64,000 nucleotides of DNA, from contig OENT01000070.1 in NCBI GenBank assembly GCA_900239685.1, positions 181,651 to 245,650 of the forward strand. Direction: 5' to 3'. The notes below the pieces were generated by a model. It saw only the letters and a program-made list of their open reading frames with translations, did not search any database and had not been told where the DNA came from. Positions 13,398-24,413 of the stretch are shown here, piece after piece. This DNA comes from Rotaria macrura (taxonomy: Eukaryota > Rotifera > Eurotatoria > Philodinida > Philodinidae). The stretch's first letter is position 1. Each line of letters starts with the position of its first letter. The position numbers were made by a program, and so were the translations under genes.

Positions 13398-13705
13398 GAC
13401 ACCAGGACAAACAATCAGATACTAAGATCTGACAAGATTCTGCATCTGATCTTGTAAGATACGACAAAAAGTCGTATGAAAATTGTAGTCGCTGAAATCT
13501 TACATCAAGATGTACGATCAGATTCTTGAAAGATCTTAGTGTATCGTAAGATATCACTCTGAGATTATAGAAAATCTTACGAAATAGTAGGATCTATCAA
13601 GCGTCTGATTTTAAGATTTAATGTAAGATTTCAGAGGCGACGATTTTCTGTACGATACTATCTGTTTTTGCAAGATCTTTCATCTGATTTATCGACCAGG
13701 GTACG
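13398..13705. repeat. Palindromic element built from TAAGAT/GATCTT words
   Basis: More than ten variants of AAGATCTGA, CTTGTAAGATAC and TCTTACATC occur in both orientations. The outer segments are inverted: AATCAGATACTAAGATCT near 13412 matches the complement of AAGATCTTTCATCTGATTTA near 13672. It directly abuts element D. There is no coding capacity. The exact ends are uncertain. Confidence 0.6.
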
Positions 13706-16635
13706 ATCTAAAGAGAGATTTTCTTCACGAACTTCGTAATACTATGTAATACGTAGTACGTATTTGTCCATGGTATACTTGTACTCATCTATATAGTGAG
13801 GAGGCACATAGAATTAATAATCGGAAACAACATAAATTGGCTGAACTTTCAAAATCGTTTGGCAGAATATAATATAAGACCCGGTATCTTTCATTATGGG
13901 ACCTGCGGGTGCGGTTAAATCTATCCTTGATACGACCGGTAAGTATGGTTTAGAATTTATTTCAGGTAGTTTTGCTGCAAGATGTCACAACATGCAATGA
14001 TAGAAAATAGTTGCACGGAGAGAAATAGAATTTCATGTAGTTTTACTATAAACTTTTTTTGCTTTTTTTATAGTTGATATTGTGTAGATATGACTATCGA
14101 CAATGTTGAACATCGTCGAATCTTAGACTAACAGGTTTTTGCTGGATCCAACTCATGATTCAGACAATATTTTAGTTAAGCCACGGAAAAATCTCCATGC
14201 AAAATAAATTTCAATAGAAATGAATGACATGTGCTATGAAAGTGTCTTCTGTTTGTCAACCACTGATGATGTGATGTGAATTTCACCCCAGTATTAATAT
14301 CAAATCCGCTCTATTCAATTACATACGATGTAGTGAAATAGCCACTGTGATACTTGTGAAGCAGTAATGTTTGAGTGACTGTTAGACAGGAAACTATTTG
14401 TTATTCATACACAAGGATATACAACATGAGGACGCATTCTGTCTATACTGTAAATTAAAAGGAACAGGCAAGCTATCAACAACGACTTTACTTCAGTCTG
14501 TTCAGTACAAAGTGATAGAAAAAAGACCCTAAAGAAGTAAGAAAATCGAAACAAGTAAGACATTTTGTCAATCATGTGGCGGCAGGTTTACGCGTAGATC
14601 TAAATGTCAGTATTTTATTTACGAGTTTTTCAGATAAGTTACATTTCTTTCGTGATATTCTGGTATGGTACAGTCTATCGCTGTTTTCACTTTCACCGTC
14701 TATAAGATGCATCATGACTCTATTCGTCATCTATTGAATGATTTTGGCATGAGTTGGCCGGTTGTGATCGATGAAATTTAATAAAACAATTGATATTTAT
14801 GGATATATGGAAAATATTCATAGCAAATCAATAATCGGTTAGCATCATTGAGCAACTATGTTAATTTAAAGATACTGTAATTATCGATTCTTGATATTGC
14901 ATATTGAAAGTGATAGACTTTGCCATTTGTTTTGTTTTGATGAAACAACTTTCACATTAGCAGTCAATTGAATTGCTATTCTTAATAATTAAATATTAAA
15001 CAAAAGTAAAAATATGAAGATTCATTTAATGCCATAGATTGTTTGGAATCAATCTCACTAACAATATATAGCCATAAATACTATATTATTGTCAATGACT
15101 CACTTTTTTAAATGATTGGATTTCAAAATTAAGAAAACAACAACGAAACTATTTATATAGAACTGAATACTGCATTAAATTAAATGTTTTATCATCAAAT
15201 TTCAATTTCCATGCTTTCCTGTGGTGTAGATAGATTGGCATTTTATCATTACTCTCAAAGACACATTTTCGAATGTAACGTATAATCTACTCGTTTCTGA
15301 CTTTTGAATAATTGAAATAGCTATATCTGGAGTGATGATGAGAAGGATTTTTTTCATTGAAATTGAACACTACTATTGGCTTACTGTTAGTAATAATAGA
15401 AACACTGTCAAAAGTAAGGAGGCTTCTGGTTATGCTAAGTTTTGATAAATCATATTGGGCAAAGATATTGATTCCTCGTCATATATTTGTGTGGAATACT
15501 CGAATATAAGTAAACTGATATTCCGAAGAACTTCATCAAACTACAAGCTTTCGATAGTACTTCACTGATGAGAACTTGCTCTGTGACATACATAGTGTAA
15601 GTTTATTATGATTAAAATCTGATTTAAGATTAAGAAGACTTGATTTGACATGTGTAGCTGCCAGATTCAGGAAAACTATGAACTTTTTCTTCATAACTAC
15701 GTAGTTTAGTTGTCATGTGTACAACTGTCCTATGTTTTCAATTTTTTCTTCTTATAAGAAAATCGAATAAAGAAGACATTACGTACGTATTAGTGGCTAG
15801 TGCACTAAATACTATGTCAGTCATGCAAAAAAAAATCCATCGAAGAAATTGTTTCTTAATCAATTCATTCTCATGGTCAATGTTTTCGTAATTATAGTAC
15901 TTTACTTTAGTATCGATTTTCTCGTGTAGGTATCGCATTCTACTAGTCTAAGAAATATGAACATGATACTAAGTGCTCATTGAATACAAATTATGGACTG
16001 AAGCAAGGATCTACGTAGTAACGCTACTTTCAAAATGATTGCTCAATATTGATAAGAGAAGTTTATTCAAAGAATCAAACTAGAATTTTATCACGTTCTT
16101 AAATTTTGAATTTGAAATTCGTTTTTTCTACGTATACCTTGTAAGCGCAATGAATATCCATGTAAACCACCATATTTACAAATGAAGTATTCATAAAAGA
16201 CTGTTTTTGTTTCACTTCGATCAGACATTAGATATATCTCTGGATGAAATAACTCAAATTACATGTATAACTTATGTGATAGTGTTGATTCATTCATTCA
16301 GGGACCTTGCAGAATACATTGACTAATGTATAATATTGACTTCAGTAGATTTCGCTGATACATAACTTCGGATTCTTAATATTTTTATCGTTGAAAGGAA
16401 AGAAATACAATTCATCTCTAATCGTAATATATGTAAAAAAATGGTATATCCTTCCATATATTTCTAAGCAATAGAATCCCACTGAAAAAAAACAAAAGCT
16501 TTACATGTACCATACGAAACTGTTAATTATTCATACAAAAAACAAAAAAAAAATAAATAAAGAAGAAAAAGAGGAAACTGTCATATGAACAAAGCACCGA
16601 TGTATTATTTTTAATGGTAGGAAAAGAAATAATAG
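13706..16635. other. Intergenic, no gene seen
   Basis: Very AT-rich spacer downstream (3') of the minus-strand channel gene. No coding motif or RNA gene was recognised. Confidence 0.5.
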
Positions 16636-18593
16636 TTAAATCAATGTAAGATTGTTTGTGGTGGCTGTCGTATTTTTCAATGCTTCTAAAGTAGGTGTTA
16701 TCCAATTACTTTGTGATATATTAATTGTTTTTGGAAACATAACAAAAACAGATATACCAAACCAGAAACAATACGCAAAGAAAAATGTGCGATCAAGTAC
16801 AAGTGCAACTTCTTTCCAATCATTAGCATTTTTATTTGTTTGATCACTATTCTCAATTTTCTTCTTCATATGTCTTAAATAATCGCGAACTTCTTTTAGA
16901 TCATTTTCAATTGAGCGTAAATTTACACTGAGTGCTGACATTGTTTCATTTGTTATTGAATTCTCATTTGTTACACCTTGTTGTTGTTGTTGCCGATGAA
17001 ATTCATGAAAACGTTGTTTAAGTAATTTAAGCTTTTTAGAAAATTCTTCTTCGTGATAATGATGCGTTAAAAATATATGTTCAGGTAATAAAAGAGCACC
17101 GGGAGATGGTGGACCATAACGAGATGCGACAGTATCAGATAATGATGTTGGTTTCTTTGGAGCCATACAATATAATCGAGCAAGATATTGAAGAAAAAAA
17201 CGACGTATTGAAAGGGGAATACCTTGTCGTCGATCACCACGAACATAAATATGTATGACAGTTGTTGCAAGGACGGCTGTTACAGAAACGACAACCATAT
17301 TAATACAATAATAATAGCCAATATTCGGAGTGCCACCGCCACCTGAAATTAGTTGAGTAATAGAAATCAACATTATTTTTTAGAAAATAATTTATTAGCA
17401 AGATTAAATATTGAGCATGCCCTCACGATATCATATGTCGTGAGGTAAATCTTAACTAATATCTTTACTCATGCACTGCATCATCAATTTTCAAAACACG
17501 AATGAATTTATCAAATTGAGATCGATTGTCTGTAGACATTTTATAATTTTCTGTATATCTATAAGAAATAGATCTATTGCAGATCAATTATGTCTAGTAG
17601 AATAGTAGCTTTATTATAGTTATTGCGAAAGAAGAGGTTATTCTATACACACGAAGAAGATTCACTTGAGACATGAAATTATGCCAGAAGCTCAATGTTT
17701 ACTTTAGCTAACGAAGGAAATCCTCTAAATGATTAATCATTTTTGGCTCGAGACCATATACATTAAGTAAATCCAAATAAGTAATGAATGATTTATGAAG
17801 AATCTACATCATCAACTTCTATATTATAAAAATAATTTATTTTTATGACCAGATTCAATTTAAAATCCTAATATCTTCTGAAAAAGCTTCACAAGCTCCT
17901 GACCATGAATTTATTTAACTCTTGTATTTATTTAAGAATTGAAGTACATAAAAAGAAAGCAATACGAAAGTCCAAAAGTTTGTTTTCTTCTAGGACATCA
18001 TGCCATTACATTATAAGGTTAAAACAAGTGGCAATGAAGTACACTACGTCCACAATAATAAGCTACAGACCCGAACTTTACTCCGGATATTCACAATTTA
18101 TTCGAATGTGTATGATGCACTGAGTTTCGACTGATAAGAAATTAAATCAGTCGGGAGACTTGCCTCGGAAAATTTCTTGCGCTAAAGCACGAAATAGAAT
18201 TTCATTATGTCACCCATAGAACTGATTAAATTCATAAGGGAACAATAATTGTATGGCATTTAATCCTAAGAGATATTATTAACGATAAGCATTGAAAAAA
18301 AAGACAATAACACTATGTCATATCTCTGCTTCTATTCTTAAGAAATCTTATGTTTCTCTTGTTTTTTTTTCTCAAGAATTTACATACAATAACAATAGCA
18401 TTCGAGATTTTATTCAGTGTCATTTCATGTTACGCTCGAAGATAATCTATCCAAAATAATACTTCTCATCTTTCTATTTAAGTTTTCGAATAAAAGATAC
18501 TATAAAACTTACTAGGTAAATTGAAATTCATGCTATTCAAAACACGAAAGAGAAAAGAATGTTTTTCCATAAATCTATATATATATACAGGCA

Positions 18594-18624
<31 letters not shown>

Positions 18625-21003
18625 CATGATAATATTTATATCTTAGCATGAACATTCATTGTCTAAATAGGAGTAACAATAACGATTCAAGATCACTATT
18701 CTTTATTATCTATCATGCAACATTGGCATTCAATTAATAAATAACATGATCTATTATAGTGACTTTAATCAAGTTTTTTTTTCATACCCGGAATGGATTC
18801 AGCCAGCAGAAGTAATAAGAGAAAAAGACCAGAAAAAATTGATACAGTTAAAATCATTTTTGCTGGTGATTCTGGTGGAATCCAAAAAACAACCATAGTC
18901 GCTGCAGATAACAGTAAACATGGTAATATTAAAATATAACCATAGAGACCGCCTTTTCGTTGAATAATCATGGTATATGTTAACAACGAAAATCCATCGT
19001 TTGTTATTGATTTTTCTGCCAGACGAGGCACAACTTTCCATTCGTTAGAATTTAAATATGATGTCATATCCATAGCTGGTATATCTTCTTTAAATTCAAG
19101 CATAACTTTTGTATGATCATATGTCCATGAACGATACAATAATGAACATTGATGAATATCATATGGAAATTTAGTTATGTCGAGAAAACATACACTAAAT
19201 TGCATTGTGGCTGGTACATAGAGAATATCACCTGTGTGTTGTATAACAGCAGATATGTCACGCCAATCTTTTAAACGTTCATCAGCATAATTGTACAAAA
19301 CAATATCCTAAAGAAAAATGAGTCTATTTGCTTCTATTCAACAATATCAATGTTTTTGTCATACTGGTGTCCAAATTGAATCAGCAGGTAAACATACTGT
19401 TGCTAATCCACCATAATCAGCTGGGTTCCAAACTAAGTTCATGTCTTGCCAGATAAATGTTTTCCATGTGTTTGTCTGCATTTTTTGTCCAGTTGAACCA
19501 AGATCAAATAACTGTGTTAATGTTAAACCAAATTGTATAGTTAATGATTGTGATATATTACGTATTGGACGAGCATAAATTGTCGGATAATTATTAAGTA
19601 AATCACGTATGAGACGCTTTTCATGCGTTAATCGTTTTGTTTTTGTTGGTGGTATGGATACAGACGCATTAACTGTTGATGTTCGAGCTGGTTTAGATGG
19701 ATTATTTTGACGAGTTTTGGTTTGTTGTCGATCTGAGTCATACACATTACTAATGCCACGAACGCCTATTGAAACAAGTAAAATAAGAGTGAATACATTG
19801 TTACTTATAAACATATTAATACAATTTTAGTTGATTGATACATCTTATGAACATGCAAGACTCCTTAGACAATTATTTGCAAGACATTCAAATACGAATC
19901 ACCCATCGGTGTAAATATTCTTAAGAATCGATCAATAGTACTAGTTTTTTGCTGTAATGATTGAAGTTTCTAATACAGTTACGAAGCTTCTCTGATAGAA
20001 AAGACTAACATGGAAGAACTCATGTATCATAATCATCAGTAGTATCGTTATACACATAGTTTGGTTTCATATTTGAGAATATAATCTTACTAGTAGTTAG
20101 TTATTAACAATTGAAATCATATTTGGATTGCCTTAAAAATGATAATCATCAAAATCTAGTGTTCGTATTATTTCAAAAATATGAAATATTCAATGTTGAA
20201 TTCATAGATCTATTAATTTGAGTACAATAGAATGGAATCTATAATTTAATCCAATTTTTCAGTAGATATTCTTGGAAGTTTATTATGTATATTGAATGGT
20301 AAGTACTTTAAACTCATCATATTCCGGAAGTGAAAAGACTTCTTTTGTTCTTTTTAGTTCATATGTTAGTAATCATTCTATTACAATGCCTTTCAAGTGT
20401 TCTATTTACTAAATATAAATATAAACTGAAGAAAAAAAATGAGAAATAAAAAACGTTCGAAAACTGCACACTTGCACAAAATTAACGTAGAAAGTTATGT
20501 TCTATCATTAAGTATCGTCAATATAGTAATTTATCCTTTCATATAATTAAGAAGTATATATTTAGGCGTGTTGTAGGAAAAATTAAATAATAGTGCAAAT
20601 AAAAGGCGATTACAAAAAAAACAACCGTAGTTCATTTAATTAGATGCTCATAATAGTGTGTTGACTCTCGTGATTAATTATATGAATAAGAAGAAAAAAA
20701 TAGAACATAGTTCTGTTATTAAGTAAATGCTAAAGATAAATATTTACCGCGAGAATTTATTTCAAGGAATTTTGATAATGAATGATCTGGATATTGTTGA
20801 ATTTGTGGTGATTGTGAAAGAACAATTGTTATATTGAACATAACAAAGAAAATTGTTATAATAATAAGACGCAATAATGTAGCTACGTGACATGTTCGTG
20901 TACGACGATATTTGATATCTTTAGGAAAATATTGATCCCCATCCTCATTCTCATTGTAATGATTGAATTTTTCTTTTAATAAATAGCGACAATAGTAACA
21001 CAT
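16636..21003 (-). CDS. Nicotinic-acetylcholine-receptor-like Cys-loop channel subunit
   Basis: Exons on the minus strand: 21003-20748, 19765-19365, 19307-18788 and 17342-16636. They give one 627-residue frame with GT-AG junctions. A hydrophobic segment at about residues 41-62 acts as signal or anchor. The ligand domain has WTPDIVLYNYADE (loop A), the Cys-loop C259-C273 (CFLDITKFPYDIHQC) and loop B SWTYD. Loop C lacks the vicinal Cys pair, so this is a non-alpha type. TM1 is at about 342-362, TM2 about 370-388, TM3 about 400-424 and TM4 about 574-595, with a long cytoplasmic TM3-TM4 loop containing a Gln run. The TM1-TM2 linker reads PPESPAKM where cation-conducting nicotinic subunits have PPDSGEKM. 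It should form part of a pentameric ligand-gated pore in the cell membrane. The first 40 residues before the hydrophobic segment are unusual, so the true start may differ. The intron 17343-18787 is 1445 bp. Confidence 0.92.
18593..18618. repeat. (AT)n microsatellite
   Basis: About 13 AT units in the largest intron of the channel gene, preceded by a shorter AT run. Confidence 0.9.
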
Positions 21004-21960
21004 TATCTTTACGGTTGTATTATTAAATGTGACCGTATTTGTCGCGTTTCATCCAAGGGATTTATATCTAAAATATGTGGAAGAGAAAAAACGTTGATCT
21101 ATACAGATCTTATAGATCTATTATAAGTAAATGTAATTACTCTAAGGAATAGAAGATATATAAACGAAGGGAAAGTTTTTTTCTTTTTTTTTCTCTTTTC
21201 TTGACTATTCAAACAACGGCACCTGATGTGATACAACATTTCTCTCTAACTTTTATCGATGGTGTGCAGACACATATAGATATTTATGTGTGTGTGTGAA
21301 CATGAAGGCCAAGAAAAAGCAGTTTTGACATTCATCTGATGACGGATTCTATGCCGATGGGCGAATTTTGTTTCTCCACTTTTTTCTCTTATATACTCAT
21401 CGCATAGTTCCTGTCATCATTGATAGATCTAACAAATATAACGCTACAGAGTAGATAGATAGTTGTATACGCATGTGATTGGGCTCATGTTTCTGACATA
21501 AGAAACTGAAGAAGGAGCACATGGTTGATGCATATCTGTATTAAACAAAATAAGAAATTAAAGATATATATATATATATATATTTGTATGTATGTATGTG
21601 GAAGAATAAGACTTGACAAGTTGACACAATTAAATTTTCTTTTTTTCTATAGTTGTAGTGATGATTGCAATGAGAGTCTTCACCCTTCTGCTCATTTCCG
21701 CAAGGTCTTCCTACTTGATGTCATTTACAATTGTTCGAGAACTATACTACTCTATGTATAAGTTAACCTTTTTATTTTCTATCACAAAAAAAACAACATA
21801 GCATTCCTTTTCGCACGAATAAAACAAATACATTCTTTGCCCTTTTATGGAAAAAAAGCATACAGGAAATTAGCAACAAAATATTATCAGTTTCTTACCT
21901 CATCTATTCATGATCTAATGGTAGAAATGTTCTATGCTATTCTGAATCTCCGATGTATAT

Positions 21961-21981
21961 CTATCTATCTATCTATCTATC

Positions 21982-22019
<38 letters not shown>
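21961..22019. repeat. (CTAT)n then (TA)n compound microsatellite
   Basis: About six CTAT units pass directly into about a dozen TA units. Confidence 0.9.
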
Positions 22020-22020
<1 letters not shown>

Positions 22021-22620
22021 TTTTTTTGTGTTTCTAAATTGATATGTCAACGTACTCATTGATCATTCTGAATAGTGCATCTCAACATAATTTCATAGTT
22101 AGGAAATCTTTAGATTACCTGGAAACTACTTTATGTTTTGCCTATGGTGTTATAATCGATTACTTGTTTGTAAAAAACCAAGTGAATCTTGTCATTACAT
22201 CCAAAAATACTCAATGCAAACACGCATACATTTTCAGGAATTAATTATAAATGGCTTGCTATCGTCATGCGCATAGAAAGATATACACGCACATCGTAAC
22301 TATTAGCCAGATGTTTCTAACACATCTCAGGCGGTTGAAAAAAATGATGTTAGTGACATCAATAATGCGAACCATAACTCTCTGAAGATATTCAATCAAT
22401 AGATTTATAAATTTTTATGGAAACCAAAGGAAAACAAATAATATCAGAACAATAAACATAATCGTTGCTTACATTGATGGAAGCAAAATATATAGAATAA
22501 GAATAACATGATTGTAACTTACACGAAATCATTTTAACGACAATCTCAATATTAATCGATCAATAGTTACTTTCATGGAAGTGTCACCTGTTACTCATCA
22601 TAACAAAATAATAACATATA

Positions 22621-22653
22621 GTAGTTGTAGTAGTAGTTGTAGTTGTAGTAGTC
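22621..22653. repeat. GTAGTT-type simple repeat
   Basis: Alternating GTAGTT and GTAGTA units over about 33 bp. Confidence 0.8.
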
Positions 22654-22912
22654 ATCGAAGTGTGCGCTATAGATTTCTATATTCTCTTATTTTGTGTCCT
22701 CTAAAAAACAAAAACCAGCGAACACAACACAAAAATCGGCCGTTGTTTCCTTCTTATGTGTGTTCTTTTTTTTTCTTTTTCTCTTCTCCTAATGTTCTTC
22801 GTCTTCATCATCATCTTCTTGTTCGGCTTCGGTTTCGGCTTCTTCTTCTCCTCTATTATACTATGCTAGATCTTTGCGTTTCTGCTGCCATCACCACCAC
22901 CATTCACTCAGT

Positions 22913-22953
22913 CATTCATTCATTCATTCATTCATTCATTCATTCATTCATTC
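22913..22953. repeat. (CATT)n microsatellite
   Basis: Ten consecutive CATT units. Confidence 0.9.
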
Positions 22954-23570
22954 ACTCGTGTGCATTCCTCTTTGCCTCAAGCTATCAAGCAACGAACAGC
23001 AATAATAAATAAAATAGTCTAACTCGTTTTTCTTGTTCTTCTTTCTCCTTCATATCTTGAGCATTTTATGTTCTTCTCTGTCTATCGTAGTTACTCTCTC
23101 CTCTGTTGTTAAATTCGCTATAGTAAGTCAATTAGAAATTAAATTATTCCGATAAAAAGGAATTTGGAAAACCTAGAAAAAGAAAAATATAATGATTGAC
23201 AACGATGTACGACACGACAGTCAATCGTTTGAAGACATCCGACTTTTTAACTCATCATTTTACGTGTATCGCATGGCGAGTGGGAAAGGAAAAACTTCGA
23301 GGAGGCGTCAAAACTAAGTGTCTCGCATGCATAGGAAAATCAAATAAAAACTACTTGCATGCATGCATCGCACTATATTGTAAAATTAATATACTATGAT
23401 CAAAAATGTAGGCAGTTGAACGCCATGGGAAAATAATCAATAAAATGCCAACATGTTCTATGAACATAGTTTATTTAATTAATGTCGGTGTAAAAAATCT
23501 TAATAATGAGAGGAAAAAAAATAAAGAAAAAAGAAAACAGACGAAGAATAAAAATAGCAACAATAATAAA

Positions 23571-23699
23571 CTAACAATTCATTTAGAAATATTTCCTTGA
23601 CAAAGTTACACGCACAGCCAAACGTTTTACAGCAATCAGAAAAACGAGTTTTGATACAATTGCATGCTTGAGCCGAACCCTCGCACTTTCCGTTCAAGA
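23571..23699 (-). other. Possible exon of a small cysteine-rich peptide (unproven)
   Basis: After a splice-acceptor-like TTTGTCAAGTAG on the minus strand, an open frame holds seven cysteines in 26 residues with spacing C-x6-C-x-C-x7-CC-x4-C-x-C, then runs into a low-complexity A/T tract. There is no start codon in the frame and no confirmed upstream exon. A short open stretch containing DGCCFN lies about 130 bp upstream, but its link to this exon is unsupported. No family was recognised. It may be chance. Confidence 0.2.
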
Positions 23700-24413
23700 C
23701 TACTTGACAAATGTATCATGATTCAATAACTGTAGTAATCGAAAATGCTTTTTTCAACGTTGTCGTCGTTCTTCCTTTTGTCCCTTAGTACTAGTATTCG
23801 CATTAAAGCAGCAGCCATCTATATGTGGATGCATGATTAAGCAGCTAACGGCCAACTATCAAACTCGATTTGTTGCACACGATGACAACGCTGATTAGAG
23901 ACATGCGACGAGTATAGAAACCATGTATTGATAATACTAGTCATCCAGGAATAAAGCAAAATATATATGTAGTTTATCAAATTAAATTGAGATGCATGAC
24001 TGATTGGAATAATTGATCGAATATTCGTTAACTATTTACTAGAGAGATCAAGATGAAATCATGATAGCTTATTATCTTCTACGCTGCTACTCTCTCCCAG
24101 GGCGAATACAAATTTATCCGTTTAAGTACGTTCATCAAAATTCAGCGAAAAATAGTTAATACGTATACACATCAACAACATGACAACATCCGTGTCTTTC
24201 GGTTCGGTGAGTTCTGTTAATTGGATTAATTAGTGAATAGAATGTTGCCAATATAGAAAAGAATCGAAAGTCGACAGATTGCGACATCTCGTTTTGCTAT
24301 ACTGAAGGCTATTGTCAGTGCTACTGCATAGAACAGAATATGGCATCTAATGTTCATATTTTATTGATTGATACCGGTTGAATCATTCAAATAACTCTAA
24401 ACACAATTTAATA

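Larger units (their letters stand above)
21004..24413. other. Spacer between two divergent genes, microsatellite-rich
   Basis: This region separates the divergently transcribed channel and TRIM-like genes and should contain both promoters. It holds several simple repeats, polypyrimidine tracts and a low-confidence cysteine-rich open frame on the minus strand (listed separately). The 22575-23012 open frame runs through GTAGTT, TTCTTC and CATT repeats and is not taken as a gene. Confidence 0.5.

Noticed and set aside
12929..13432. 167-residue plus-strand open frame
   Set aside because: It crosses two separate short repeat elements and has no protein motif; similar frames appear in the 38148 and 40614 copies without conserved reading frame.
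22575..23012. 145-residue open frame on the plus strand
   Set aside because: It runs through GTAGTT, TTCTTC and CATT simple repeats and encodes Ser, Phe, Leu and HSFI repeats only.
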